DNA from: Maritalea porphyrae
GTDB taxonomy: Bacteria; Pseudomonadota; Alphaproteobacteria; Rhizobiales; Devosiaceae
Direction of reading: 5' to 3'
Assembly (NCBI RefSeq): GCF_030159895.1
Contig: NZ_BSNI01000002.1
Span: 870,039 to 934,038, forward strand
DNA length: 64,000 bases
Shown: piece by piece, positions 37,678 through 46,494 of the stretch
Layout: every line of letters begins with the position of its first letter
Position numbering within the stretch: the first letter of the stretch is position 1
Notes under the pieces: generated by a model
What the model was told of the DNA's origin: nothing
Databases searched by the model: none
What the model saw: the letters and a program-made list of their open reading frames with translations, nothing else
Translations under genes and position numbers: made by a program

Positions 37678-37680
37678 TCA

Positions 37681-38352
37681 ATGAAACTCCTTAAAACCTT
37701 GGATGGCGGGATCGTTGTGTCCTGCCAGCCAGTGCCCAATGGGCAAATGGATCAACCCAACATTATCGCAGCGATGGCAGCCGCAGCAATCGCAGGTGGT
37801 GCCATAGCGGTCCGCGTAGAAGGTGTTGAAAACACCATTGCGGTGCGGCGGCTAGTGAATGCGCCCATCATCGCGATCACAAAGCGCGATTTGGTCAGCA
37901 CTCATGTGCGCATCACGCCTTCTGTTGAGGATGTTGAAGCCTTAGCAAAAGCCGGTGCTGATGTGATTGCCTATGATGCAACTGATAGACCACGCACGGA
38001 TCAGCGCGAAGACATCGTTGCAGCGATCCTGCAGCAGGACGTTATTGCAATGGCCGATTGTGCTAGCTTCGAAGATGCGCAATACGCGATAAATTCTGGT
38101 GCGCAAATCGTTGGGACAACGCTTTCTGGTTATGTTGGCACCAACTCTGCATCAACCGATGCACCCGATTTGAGCTTGGTGCAGAAGTTTGCAACCCTTG
38201 ATGCATTTGTTATGGCGGAAGGACGTTTCAATACCCCCGAGTTGGCGGCCCTAGCGCTGGAGCAGGGCGCAAATGCGGTTACTGTCGGAAGTGCTTTGAC
38301 ACGGCTGGAAGTTACAACCAGCTGGTTCGTGGATGCGGCAGAGCGCAGATGA
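37681..38352 (+). CDS. nanE: N-acetylmannosamine-6-phosphate 2-epimerase
   Basis: Converts ManNAc-6-P to GlcNAc-6-P. It is a 223-residue TIM barrel with the family start GGIVVSCQPVPNGQMD, the catalytic lysine in AITKRD, YDATDRPR and the catalytic glutamate in VMAEGRF, and a phosphate-binding end AVTVGSALTR. It is placed between siaM (3-base gap) and nanK (4-base overlap). In the pathway it acts after NanA and NanK and before NagA. Confidence 0.95.
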   Translation: MKLLKTLDGGIVVSCQPVPNGQMDQPNIIAAMAAAAIAGGAIAVRVEGVENTIAVRRLVNAPIIAITKRDLVSTHVRITPSVEDVEALAKAGADVIAYDATDRPRTDQREDIVAAILQQDVIAMADCASFEDAQYAINSGAQIVGTTLSGYVGTNSASTDAPDLSLVQKFATLDAFVMAEGRFNTPELAALALEQGANAVTVGSALTRLEVTTSWFVDAAERR

Positions 38353-39290
38353 ACCAACAGCTAAACATCGAGGGTGTGAAAGGATTTGCGGTCGATTTGG
38401 GCGGCACCAAGCTCGCCGCTGCCCGCATCGAAAATGGAAAAATCACCGAACGTGTTCAGTGTGCAACGGCATCAGGTGCTTCACCGGGTGAACAAGTCGA
38501 TGCCATTGAAAGGCTATTGATCCAAGTTGGTTGGCAAATCCCTGATGCCGTGAGCATTGCCGTTGCCGGACGCGTCACCACACAAGGTGTGTGGTCGGCA
38601 GTCAACGTGGGCACGCTGACGAGTATTCAAGATACGCCGATCAAAGAACTGCTGAAAGCGCGGTTGGGTTGCACCGTTTTTGTCTGCAACGATGCAATCG
38701 CGGCGGCCTTTGCTGAGGCCCGGTTTGGCAGCGGTGCTGGCACTTCACATTTTGCCTATGTAACCGTATCTACAGGAGTAGGTGGAGGCATTGTAATTGA
38801 TGGAATGCCAATTTCTAGTCCCAATGGTTTGGCTGGACATGTCGGGTTTGCGTCAAGCCGATTATCGAGCGCAATCTGCGGGAGCGGACGTACAGCGACG
38901 GTAGAAAGCATAGCTGGCGGTCGCGCCATATCCAGAATAGCAAATCAGAATGGCCACAGAGTCAGAAGCGCACGCGACGTTTTTGAAGCTGCGGCTGACG
39001 GCGCGAATTGGGCGCTTGAGATCACGCAGACCTCGGCGAAAGCCATTGCAATTCTATGCGCAGATCTAACAACGACCCTCGGCCTACAAAAAGTTACGCT
39101 TGGTGGCTCAATTGGTCTGTCGCCGGGCTATCTTTCGAGTGTGCAAGAGCACTTGAGTTTTGAGCCAGAGCTGTTTCGCCCAGATATTGTTGCAGCAAAC
39201 TTGATGCACGACAGTGCATTGGTCGGCGCAATTGCTTTGTCGGAGTTTTCAAAACACTCCAAAAGACTTAATCCCGATTTTGAAAAATGA
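38349..39290 (+). CDS. nanK: N-acetylmannosamine kinase (ROK family), zinc motif degenerate
   Basis: Phosphorylates ManNAc at C6. The 313-residue ROK kinase has the ATP site DLGGTKLAAA near the N-terminus, TGVGGGIV and GLAGHVG. The usual zinc cluster of ROK kinases (C-G-C-G-x-x-G-C) is changed here to CGSGRTAT (177-184): Cys177 remains, but the other two cysteines are Ser179 and Thr184. The following VESIAGGRAI still fits the family. It overlaps nanE by 4 bases and precedes nagA by 8. Some ROK proteins work without zinc, so I expect activity. Confidence 0.88.
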   Translation: MNQQLNIEGVKGFAVDLGGTKLAAARIENGKITERVQCATASGASPGEQVDAIERLLIQVGWQIPDAVSIAVAGRVTTQGVWSAVNVGTLTSIQDTPIKELLKARLGCTVFVCNDAIAAAFAEARFGSGAGTSHFAYVTVSTGVGGGIVIDGMPISSPNGLAGHVGFASSRLSSAICGSGRTATVESIAGGRAISRIANQNGHRVRSARDVFEAAADGANWALEITQTSAKAIAILCADLTTTLGLQKVTLGGSIGLSPGYLSSVQEHLSFEPELFRPDIVAANLMHDSALVGAIALSEFSKHSKRLNPDFEK

Positions 39291-39298
39291 GTTTCTGA

Positions 39299-40447
39299 AT
39301 GAATTCTAAGGTTGCCTTTACGGGTGATGCCGTTTTTGACGGTGAAAACATGCATTGGGGAAAAAGCTTGGTCCTTCACAACGGCAACGTCGAGGGCATC
39401 TTTGAAAACAACCTCGTGCCCGCAAATTGCCTTGTGAAGCCATTTCCTGGTCAAATTGTTGCACCCGGTTTTGTTGACCTGCAGGTGAATGGTGGGGGTG
39501 GCCTTTTGTTAACCCATGACCCATCAGTTGAAACCATAGCACGCATGTCTGCTGTGCACATTAAGACAGGCACCACTGCGTTGTTGCCTACCTTAACAAC
39601 GGACACGCCGAAACAAGTTGATCTCGCGATAGCGGCAGTTTCAAAGGCCATTGAAAATCAAGTGCCAGGCATTTTGGGTTTGCACCTTGAAGGTCCACAT
39701 CTAGCGGTTTGTAAGAAAGGTGCGCACGACGCCGACCTGATCCGGCCCATGGACGAAAAAGACCTCGAAGTGCTATGCGCCGCCGCTGCGCTTTTGCCCA
39801 CCCTCATGGTCACTGTAGCGGTGGAATCTGTTTCGCCAGAGCAAATCGAAAAGCTTTGCAGAGCAGGTGCAATTGTATCGCTTGGGCACACAAATGGCGA
39901 TTACGAGGCATGCATGGCTGCAATTAGAGCTGGAGCAACTTGTGCAACGCATTTGTTCAACGCTATGAGTCAGACTTGCGGCCGGGCGCCTGGTCTAGTT
40001 GGTGCTGTTCTTTCCAACAAGTGCCTTGCAGCCGGCATAATTGTTGACGGACATCATGTGCATCCAACCAACGTTTCCATTGCATTCCAAACCAAAGCGC
40101 CGTCTCGGGGCTTGTTCCTAGTTTCTGACACTATGGCACTCACGGGATCAGAGGCCCTCGAATTTAACTTTGGTGGCCGCACGGTGCAAATGCGAAATGA
40201 GCGCTTGGAGCTCTCAGATGGGACATTAGCCGGTGCAAATATTGACCTTGCAAACAGCGTGCAAAACCTAAGGGATTTTGCCCAAATAGAATTAGAAGAA
40301 GCGCTTGCATGTGCTACGAGTGTTCCAGCCAGCGTTATCAAGCGGTTCCCAGAATACGGCGGATTTGTTGCCGGACAACAAGCGCATTCGGTCATTTGCA
40401 TTGACAAACTTAATTCGGGTTCGGTCACGTTTGTTGGATTGGTTTAG
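39299..40447 (+). CDS. nagA: N-acetylglucosamine-6-phosphate deacetylase
   Basis: Amidohydrolase of 382 residues that removes acetate from GlcNAc-6-P. Motifs are DLQVNGGGG, LHLEGPHL (metal glutamate), SLGHTNGDYEA and CATHLFNAM (metal histidines), DGHHVHP and SDTMALTG (catalytic aspartate). The ribosome site is poor (TTTCTGAATG), so translation may depend on nanK, 8 bases upstream. It is the last gene of the sialic-acid operon. Glucosamine-6-phosphate deaminase (nagB) is not in the window and must be elsewhere for the pathway to reach fructose-6-P. Confidence 0.94.
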   Translation: MNSKVAFTGDAVFDGENMHWGKSLVLHNGNVEGIFENNLVPANCLVKPFPGQIVAPGFVDLQVNGGGGLLLTHDPSVETIARMSAVHIKTGTTALLPTLTTDTPKQVDLAIAAVSKAIENQVPGILGLHLEGPHLAVCKKGAHDADLIRPMDEKDLEVLCAAAALLPTLMVTVAVESVSPEQIEKLCRAGAIVSLGHTNGDYEACMAAIRAGATCATHLFNAMSQTCGRAPGLVGAVLSNKCLAAGIIVDGHHVHPTNVSIAFQTKAPSRGLFLVSDTMALTGSEALEFNFGGRTVQMRNERLELSDGTLAGANIDLANSVQNLRDFAQIELEEALACATSVPASVIKRFPEYGGFVAGQQAHSVICIDKLNSGSVTFVGLV

Positions 40448-40588
40448 GCGTTACAACCATCGCTGCAAGAGAGTATGATAATGGCAATTGGGAAGATGCT
40501 GCCAGACCAAAAATCTGGCTTTGGCATGGTCCTTATATTAGGTTTGATCAGTGCACGTTCTAATGTCATCCCAGACTGGGCGAACCTG

Positions 40589-41167
40589 TTATTCCTGATT
40601 TTGTGTCTGCAGCGAGACAAGCAAATCAACCAAAGCCTTTATGCCGACTCTCATCTCGCCGTTGTTTGATATTTCAGTTGTTGGGATGTCTGTGGGGAGT
40701 GCGATTGGTTCTCGAGCGAGGCGACGCCTAATGCTGTCTTCGTTCTCGCGTCCCCTATTTGCCAGTCTTTTTGCACGCAGTTCCAACTCGGCAACAATGT
40801 TGACGACATGCACCGGATATTTATTCGCGGCGTCAGCGATTATGGTGCGGGAGACATTGCACGCAACGACCTTGCCGACTTCTAAGTCATTTTCAATAGT
40901 CTTGGGGATAATGTACCCGAGACCATGCGCTTGCCAGCTTAGTGCGGCGCTGCCTTTGCTGACCAATCCCAAGTACTCGTCGAATGTAACGGTGTCATGG
41001 TCCTCAAGGTCCGAAACCGGTTTGCGCGTCACCAGCCTCTTTGGGAAACTGAAACTGGCGTGGCCTGTGAGTTGATTTCGTGCCCCCGCCAACAAGCTGT
41101 CTTTTCCCACTCCAGAGCTGCCGACGACCAAGACCAATGTCCCTGGGTAGGTCCTTTTTTGCACCAC
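40589..41167 (-). CDS. phnN: Ribose 1,5-bisphosphate phosphokinase
   Basis: Guanylate-kinase-like enzyme of 192 residues that makes PRPP from ribose 1,5-bisphosphate in phosphonate breakdown. The P-loop is VGSSGVGKDSL, then KRLVTRKP and ALSWQAHGLGY, as in PhnN, and a lid with RGREN. The start is GTG, 1 base after the phnM stop, so the pair is coupled. It converges on nagA, with about 140 bases between the stops. No phnGHIJKL genes are present here. Confidence 0.92.
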   Translation of the reverse strand: MVQKRTYPGTLVLVVGSSGVGKDSLLAGARNQLTGHASFSFPKRLVTRKPVSDLEDHDTVTFDEYLGLVSKGSAALSWQAHGLGYIIPKTIENDLEVGKVVACNVSRTIIADAANKYPVHVVNIVAELELRAKRLANRGRENEDSIRRRLAREPIALPTDIPTTEISNNGEMRVGIKALVDLLVSLQTQNQE

Positions 41168-41168
41168 T

Positions 41169-42311
41169 TTAGGCTATCCGTAAGCCGTCGCGCCACACAG
41201 CGCGTACAATCGGCACGCCATCCTCTGGAAGCGTGACGCGAACTAAGTCGGCTCTTTTGCCTTGCGCAATTTCACCTCGATCCTCCAGCCCTGCAGCCTT
41301 TGCAGGGTTTTTCGTAACCAGAGCAACAGATTGAGGCAGGGATATTTGGTCGCTGTTTTTCGTCAATGAAAAGGCTGCCTGCAGAAGCGAAAATGGAACA
41401 TAGTCAGAGCTCAAAATATCGAGCAATCCTTGTTCGGCCAAATCGGTGGCAGAGATGTTTCCAGAATGCGATTTACCGCGAACCACATTTGGTGCGCCCA
41501 TCAAAATTGCTAGCTCCGCATTCCTGGCGGCAAGGGCTGCATCCAGTGTGGTTGGGAACTCAGAAATTGCGACTCCGTCTTCCAATGCCTCGTCAACATG
41601 TGCAATGGTGGCGTCGTCATGGCTTGCAAGCGCAAGACCAGCTTCACGGCTCCGCGCAACAATCGCCCTTCGGTTTCGATCTGAATACTTAGCTTGATCC
41701 GCTTTGCGATCAGCAATGAAACGTTCCATTTCCGCATCGGATCTGCCTGTTCTTCCTTGGTAGTAAGCGTAATATTGCTCCATCTTGACGAATTGTCTTT
41801 GCCCCGGTGTGTGGTCCATCAAGCTGGCAAGTTTGACAATCTCTCGTTCGCAATATTGGTCAAATTGGTCGAGGGTGTCATGCGATGATAACTCGCAGCG
41901 CAAATGCACAAGATGTTCTGCGCGCAATCGCTGTTCTCTATTGGCTTGTTCAATTGCGCCAACAAGAACATCAACATGCTCACCCATATTTTTCGTGTCC
42001 GCATCCGACCCAAGGCGAACGGCATCGTAAACGGTTGTAATACCTGATGCTGCGACCTGCGCATCATGAGCTTGAAGGGCCGCCATAGGGTTCCAGAATA
42101 TGCCAGGTCTTGGTCGATAATGATTTTCGAGCTGGTCAGTATGAAGCTCTATAAGGCCCGGCAACAAATAGTCACCCTGAAAATCCAATCCGGTCGTTCC
42201 GCTACTTTGATCGACGGAAATAATCTCTCCGTCGCTCACCCCGATGCTGCCAATTATGATTTCGTCTCCAAGAACGACTTTTGCATTTTTGATTGCGGAC
42301 AATTTAGACAT
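41169..42311 (-). CDS. phnM: Alpha-D-ribose 1-methylphosphonate 5-triphosphate diphosphatase
   Basis: Amidohydrolase-superfamily enzyme that releases pyrophosphate from the C-P lyase intermediate. It has 380 residues from the ATG at 42311 (MSKLSAIKNAKVV), with GGACG upstream. PhnM features are PGLIELHTDQLENHY (metal histidine), SHDTLDQFDQY, LASHDDAT, and SSDYVPFSLL near the end. It forms a two-gene unit with phnN, downstream of a GntR gene on the same strand after 210 bases that show no clear promoter. Finding it without the lyase core is unusual. Confidence 0.92.
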   Translation of the reverse strand: MSKLSAIKNAKVVLGDEIIIGSIGVSDGEIISVDQSSGTTGLDFQGDYLLPGLIELHTDQLENHYRPRPGIFWNPMAALQAHDAQVAASGITTVYDAVRLGSDADTKNMGEHVDVLVGAIEQANREQRLRAEHLVHLRCELSSHDTLDQFDQYCEREIVKLASLMDHTPGQRQFVKMEQYYAYYQGRTGRSDAEMERFIADRKADQAKYSDRNRRAIVARSREAGLALASHDDATIAHVDEALEDGVAISEFPTTLDAALAARNAELAILMGAPNVVRGKSHSGNISATDLAEQGLLDILSSDYVPFSLLQAAFSLTKNSDQISLPQSVALVTKNPAKAAGLEDRGEIAQGKRADLVRVTLPEDGVPIVRAVWRDGLRIA

Positions 42312-42521
42312 TTTAGGAGCGTCCTTCGTGGGGTGTTGATGCAAAAGCTGAATAGCTATCTTTTGTGGCGCTATTGTGTGCGGATCATCTTCGATATTTT
42401 GGATGCTAGGCTGCTTGTCGCAACGGGAGGGCAGGTAGACGGCAAATTTAGTTGGTATTATGCAATGGTGTTTTCGGGCATGGTGGCGCGATTTGCTCTG
42501 AAAAGCAAAACAAGAAGTGTT

Positions 42522-43196
42522 CTATACGTGTTTCAAACCGTGTTTCTTCAGTAGTTCAATAAGCATTTTGCGCGCATTCGAACGGTGTTCATGGTGAACG
42601 GAAAAGGCAAGCGCCGCGTCGCCAGCTGCAATAGCTTCCAACACAGCACGGTGGTCTTCGTTGGATTTTTCCGGCAATGGACGAATATATAGCGTCATCG
42701 CACGCGCACGGCGCACTTGGTTATTGAAGTTTGCTACAATTGAAATGACCCGGCTATTTCCGCCCAAGCGTACTAATTCTGTATGAAATTTTTCGTCGGC
42801 GCGTGCCCAGGATTCTCGATCTTCACTTGCAAGCGCTGTTTCCATCTCGTCAATGGCGTTCGCTAGAACACTCAAATCGTCCTTGCTATGTCCAGCGTTT
42901 GCCGCCCGACGAGCGGCAAGGCTTTCAAGTTCAGTGAGCAACTCATAAATCTCGTCCATGTCAACGACGGAGAGCGACAAAATACGGACACCTTTACGCG
43001 GACGCACTTCAAGCAAACCTTGCCCCTCCAGCATTAGGGTTGCCTCGCGAACAGGGGTCCGGGACATGCCAAGTCGTTGAGCGAGTTCAGTCTCCAAATG
43101 GTCAGAGCCGGCAGGCAGTTCGCCAGAAAATATCAACTCCTTCAAACCATCAATCGCTGTTTTCGTTTGTGACTTCGTCCGCTGTTCTTGGCTCAC
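42522..43196 (-). CDS. GntR-family (FCD domain) regulator
   Basis: 224 residues from a GTG at 43196; the longer frame to 43259 would run into the oxidoreductase gene. The winged helix-turn-helix shows ETELAQRLGMSRTPVREA, and the FCD domain has EKFHTELV, EDHRAVLEAI and VHHEHRS histidines for a metal or acid ligand. It is the last of three minus-strand genes (dehydrogenase, oxidoreductase, regulator), divergent from the TRAP/OtnK operon. It probably controls that locus and might also control phnMN downstream. Confidence 0.88.
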   Translation of the reverse strand: MSQEQRTKSQTKTAIDGLKELIFSGELPAGSDHLETELAQRLGMSRTPVREATLMLEGQGLLEVRPRKGVRILSLSVVDMDEIYELLTELESLAARRAANAGHSKDDLSVLANAIDEMETALASEDRESWARADEKFHTELVRLGGNSRVISIVANFNNQVRRARAMTLYIRPLPEKSNEDHRAVLEAIAAGDAALAFSVHHEHRSNARKMLIELLKKHGLKHV

Positions 43197-43200
43197 TTTA

Positions 43201-44223
43201 TTAGATGTCCACCCGTTTGTTTTGCGCTGCAGATTTATACGCAGCGTCTTCGATTTCAATAACTCTTAAGTAGTCTTCGGCCCCATTTTCAAATTGACCA
43301 CGTCCAAGAATTCCGTCAACCACATGTTGTTGAAGGGCAAATACACAATCACCAGCGAATCCGCCCCAGTCCTGTTCTTCTAACAAAATCTCGGTGTCTT
43401 GAGTACCAAACTTTCGAAATGTCACGGCTCCATTACCCTGCAAATTGAGTGTGCCCCTTGTGCCTTCAACTAAGGCTTCGCCCAAAGTTGTTCGGCAGTT
43501 TTTGGCATCGTGGTCCAATAATCTGTTGCCATCAAATAGCGCGCGTCTGCCCTTTCCATAGTCGAACAACATGAAACCGGCATCTTCTCCCTTGATGACA
43601 GGGTTGAGCTGGCGCAGATCAGCGTAAACGCTTTTGGGTTCACCCAATAAATATCTGAACGTGTCGATCCAATGAACGCCAGTTTCGTGGATCAACAATT
43701 TGTCCATCTCGCGAAAAAAGGGTTGGCGCTCCAAATATGCTTCCGCTCCTTGGCCATCACCAGTGCGCAACCGAAAAGTCAGTTGTAGCAAGTCGCCGAT
43801 GAGTCCCTCATCAAGTTTGGCTTTTATTAGCCGATACCAAGGTTGAAAGCGAAAATTCTCGTGAATGATTAGAGGAACGCCAGCTTCCTTTGCCAGTCGG
43901 GTGGCATCTTTCGCTTGGGCCATGTTTTCGCAGAATGGTTTTTGGCAAATGATCGCTTGCACGCCGTTCGCAATGCCACTTTTGATGGCCGAAAGATGCG
44001 TAACTGGTGGCGTAATGATGTCGAGAATGTCTGGGTTCGTTTCCGCAAGCATGACGTCAACATCGGAAAACTTTTCAACGCCCAAGTCTGGGATTTTGTC
44101 GACTGAGCGGTTGGCAATTCCAACAAGTTTTGCGTCTCTGATCCGATCCCAGGCGTCAAAATGAAACTGACTAAAATAGCCAGCACCATAACAGGCAACC
44201 ATTAGGCGTTTAGAACTGGCCAT
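43201..44223 (-). CDS. Gfo/Idh/MocA family oxidoreductase
   Basis: 340-residue NAD(P)-dependent sugar or polyol dehydrogenase. The Rossmann start is VACYGAGYFSQFHFDAW, the conserved lysine-proline motif is ICQKPFCEN and the catalytic-domain segment is HENFRFQPWY, followed by ETGVHWIDTFRYL with the usual aspartate and histidine. HENFRFQPWY brings to mind D-apiose dehydrogenases of this family, but I cannot confirm that. It begins 1 base after the dehydrogenase gene upstream. With OtnK and OtnC in the divergent operon it should oxidise the imported sugar or sugar acid. Confidence 0.88.
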   Translation of the reverse strand: MASSKRLMVACYGAGYFSQFHFDAWDRIRDAKLVGIANRSVDKIPDLGVEKFSDVDVMLAETNPDILDIITPPVTHLSAIKSGIANGVQAIICQKPFCENMAQAKDATRLAKEAGVPLIIHENFRFQPWYRLIKAKLDEGLIGDLLQLTFRLRTGDGQGAEAYLERQPFFREMDKLLIHETGVHWIDTFRYLLGEPKSVYADLRQLNPVIKGEDAGFMLFDYGKGRRALFDGNRLLDHDAKNCRTTLGEALVEGTRGTLNLQGNGAVTFRKFGTQDTEILLEEQDWGGFAGDCVFALQQHVVDGILGRGQFENGAEDYLRVIEIEDAAYKSAAQNKRVDI

Positions 44224-44224
44224 A

Positions 44225-45322
44225 CTACAATCGTTCCATTACTGCTTCACCCGCCTGGGTTGTGTTTGAGGAGCCGCCCAAATCGCGCGTGGTTTTCTTT
44301 CCATCAACAACAACTGCATCTACCGCATCGCGGAGCAGCTGTGCATCCTTGATCATTTGCTGATTGTCGGCTTTTAAGCCCAGCCATTCAAGCATCATTG
44401 CAGCGGATAGTATCATTGCAAATGGATTGGCTATGTTTTGCCCCGCAATATCAGGCGCTGAGCCGTGACAGGGTTGGAACACGGCATTGTGCTTGCCAAT
44501 ATCGGCAGAAGGCGCAAGGCCTAATCCACCCATTAATCCTGCCCCTAGGTCGGAAAGAATGTCGCCAAACATGTTTTCGGTTACCAAGACATCAAAGTCC
44601 CAGGGTTTTGTAACCATCCACAAAGCCGTAGCGTCAACATAGGCATGTTTTGCGGTCACGTCTGTGTGTTTTGCAGCTTCTTTATCAAAAATATCGCGGA
44701 AGAATGCGAACGCGCGGAATACGTTTGCCTTGTCAACGCAGGTCAGTTCGCCCTTGCCTTGGTTTAGCGCCTTGCGTTGTTTCGCCAACGAAAATGCAAA
44801 CTGAAAAAGGTCTTCGCTGGTCTGGCGCGTAATCATCATGGTTTCGCTGGCGCTGTCCTTTGTGACTTCACCTTTGCCTTGGCTATAGAACAATCCTTCT
44901 GTGCTTTCACGAATAAGCACGAAATCGATGGCCTGATTCTCTTCTAATTTGAGGGGTGATTTTTGGCCTGGTGCAATGCGGACGGGGCGAACACCAGCAA
45001 AAAGGTTGAGCTCTTTTCTCAGATCGATCTGCGGTGAAATCTCTGTGCCATCTTCGTATCGAACTGAGGGCAAACCCATCGCGGAAAGCAAAATAGCATC
45101 GGCATTACGCGCACTTTCCAAAGACGCCTCAGGCAAGGAAACGCCTGTTTTTGCATAGTGACTAGCGCCGGCGTCTGCAAAATCGAATTTAAAACTATAA
45201 GCGCCGCTTGCATCCGCAAGTGATTTCAAAATGGCCACCGTTGGTTCCATTATTTCGGGTCCAATCCCATCACCATTGAAAACCGCGATCTCAAATTTGT
45301 TGGCCATTTGTGTCCCTGACAT
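44225..45322 (-). CDS. Beta-decarboxylating dehydrogenase (isopropylmalate/tartrate dehydrogenase-like)
   Basis: 365-residue member of the isocitrate/isopropylmalate dehydrogenase family. Features are [25 protein letters not shown] with substrate-binding arginines, [11 protein letters not shown] (catalytic tyrosine region), [15 protein letters not shown] (metal aspartates) and [10 protein letters not shown] near the coenzyme. In this locus it is unlikely to serve leucine synthesis. It probably oxidises and may decarboxylate an acid-sugar intermediate, as tartrate dehydrogenase does. An alternative ATG at 45307 has a better ribosome site (AGGGA). Confidence 0.88.
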   Translation of the reverse strand: MSGTQMANKFEIAVFNGDGIGPEIMEPTVAILKSLADASGAYSFKFDFADAGASHYAKTGVSLPEASLESARNADAILLSAMGLPSVRYEDGTEISPQIDLRKELNLFAGVRPVRIAPGQKSPLKLEENQAIDFVLIRESTEGLFYSQGKGEVTKDSASETMMITRQTSEDLFQFAFSLAKQRKALNQGKGELTCVDKANVFRAFAFFRDIFDKEAAKHTDVTAKHAYVDATALWMVTKPWDFDVLVTENMFGDILSDLGAGLMGGLGLAPSADIGKHNAVFQPCHGSAPDIAGQNIANPFAMILSAAMMLEWLGLKADNQQMIKDAQLLRDAVDAVVVDGKKTTRDLGGSSNTTQAGEAVMERL

Positions 45323-45365
45323 TTTTCCATCTCACATTTCACACGCACATTTTGATGTACGTTTG

Positions 45366-45392
45366 TTGACAATGCATTATTTAATGTATACG
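45366..45392 (+). promoter_or_regulatory. Candidate promoter/operator of the second TRAP operon
   Basis: TTGACA (45366-45371) and TATACG (45387-45392) are 15 bases apart in the 109-base divergent region. GCATTA-T-TTAATG and repeated AATGxA units overlap the promoter and could bind the GntR protein encoded at 42522. Confidence 0.4.
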
Positions 45393-45431
45393 CAATGTAA
45401 TGCAACAAAAATTTTTATGTTCGGGAGGAAC

Positions 45432-46439
45432 ATGATGAAGAAACTCATTTCAACGCTTGCAATCGCAGCAGGCATGATGGCTGCTGCTGGCATGGCAGCA
45501 CACGCCGCCGAAGTGCTAAAGTTTAGCCACACCGATAACCCAGGCGGTTCGCGTCAAGCGGCAGCCGAAGTGTTTGCTGAAAAGGTCGCGGAATATACAG
45601 AAGGCCGTTACGAAGTTCGAATTTTCCCAGCGGGCCAGCTTGCAAATGATCCAAAAGCGATTGAGCAGCTGCAGTTGGGCGGCATCGATTTTACCGTTTC
45701 AGCAACAGGTTCATACGCAACCCACTTGCCTTCGCTAAACCTAACGGCAATGCCTTTCTTGGTGGATACATATGAACAAGGTTGGGAGCTATATGATAAT
45801 TCGAAGTGGCTGCAGGGTGAGTTCGACAAGCTTCCAGAAAAAGGCTTCCGTGTACTTTCAACTTGGGAAGCGGGTTTCCGAAGCTTTACAACCAAAAATC
45901 CTTTGGCTTCGCCTGAAGATGCGGTTGGCCAGAAAATGCGGGTATATCCAAACGATATGATCCGCTGGTCTATGGAAGCAATTGGTTTCCAAACCGTTGT
46001 GATGCCAATCACGGACGTATATTTGTCAATCCAACAGGGCACCGTAAACGGTCAAGAAAACCCAGTGGATACGATCAAGTCACTTCGCTTTTATGAAGTT
46101 GCACCAAACATCACGCTTACACGTCACGTTTACAGCCCATTGCCGCTTACTGTTTCAGAAGCCACGTGGCAGAAGTTCTCCGATGCAGACAAAGAAGCTG
46201 TGCGCAAAGCCGCTGCTGAAGCGTCAGTCTTTAGCCGCCACTTGGTGAAAAACTCAGTGGAACAACAGCTTGAAGAAATGAAAGCTGAAGGTGCGGTTGT
46301 TGCTGTTCCAGAAATCCTACCATTCCGGAACGCAGTATTCCCAGTGTATGAAAAAGCACGCGGTGTCTATGGCGAAGAGCAGGTCAACCAAATCTTGCAA
46401 GACGCAGCGGACATCCGTGAAGCTCTGCCTGCAATGTAA
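45432..46439 (+). CDS. TRAP transporter binding protein (DctP family)
   Basis: Periplasmic protein of 335 residues with a signal peptide ending at AAHA. DctP features are LKFSHTDNPGGSRQAAAEVFAEKV in short segments, FPAGQLANDP, the MRVYPND arginine and QQGTVNGQENPVDTI. GGGAGG lies just before two consecutive ATG codons (45432, 45435). It opens the plus-strand operon that includes lactonase-like, OtnK and OtnC genes, so its ligand is most likely a four- or five-carbon sugar acid or lactone. A hairpin follows. Confidence 0.9.
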   Translation: MMKKLISTLAIAAGMMAAAGMAAHAAEVLKFSHTDNPGGSRQAAAEVFAEKVAEYTEGRYEVRIFPAGQLANDPKAIEQLQLGGIDFTVSATGSYATHLPSLNLTAMPFLVDTYEQGWELYDNSKWLQGEFDKLPEKGFRVLSTWEAGFRSFTTKNPLASPEDAVGQKMRVYPNDMIRWSMEAIGFQTVVMPITDVYLSIQQGTVNGQENPVDTIKSLRFYEVAPNITLTRHVYSPLPLTVSEATWQKFSDADKEAVRKAAAEASVFSRHLVKNSVEQQLEEMKAEGAVVAVPEILPFRNAVFPVYEKARGVYGEEQVNQILQDAADIREALPAM

Positions 46440-46450
46440 CAATGCTTAGA

Positions 46451-46474
46451 ATGTCGGGGAACTTTCCCCGGCAT
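46451..46474 (+). terminator. Hairpin between TRAP binding-protein and permease genes
   Basis: 10-bp stem ATGTCGGGGA / TCCCCGGCAT with one T-G wobble and an ACTT loop, 11 bases after the stop. The trailing sequence is TTCCC rather than a T-run. Confidence 0.78.
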
Positions 46475-46494
46475 TTCCCTACTGGGAGGATGAT

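Noticed and set aside
40501-40523. Stem GCCAGA / TCTGGC followed by TTT after nagA
   Set aside because: Only 6 bp with a 7-base loop and a short T-run; too weak to call a terminator.
40475-40669. Plus-strand frame of 64 codons after nagA
   Set aside because: No ribosome site, overlaps the 3' end of phnN and resembles no known small protein.
42066-42554. Plus-strand frame of 162 codons spanning the start of phnM and the end of the GntR gene
   Set aside because: Shadow of two clear minus-strand genes and of the intergenic DNA between them; no ribosome site.
43201-44223. D-apiose dehydrogenase assignment for the Gfo/Idh/MocA enzyme
   Set aside because: Only a short motif points that way, and the other apionate-pathway genes are not recognisable in the locus.
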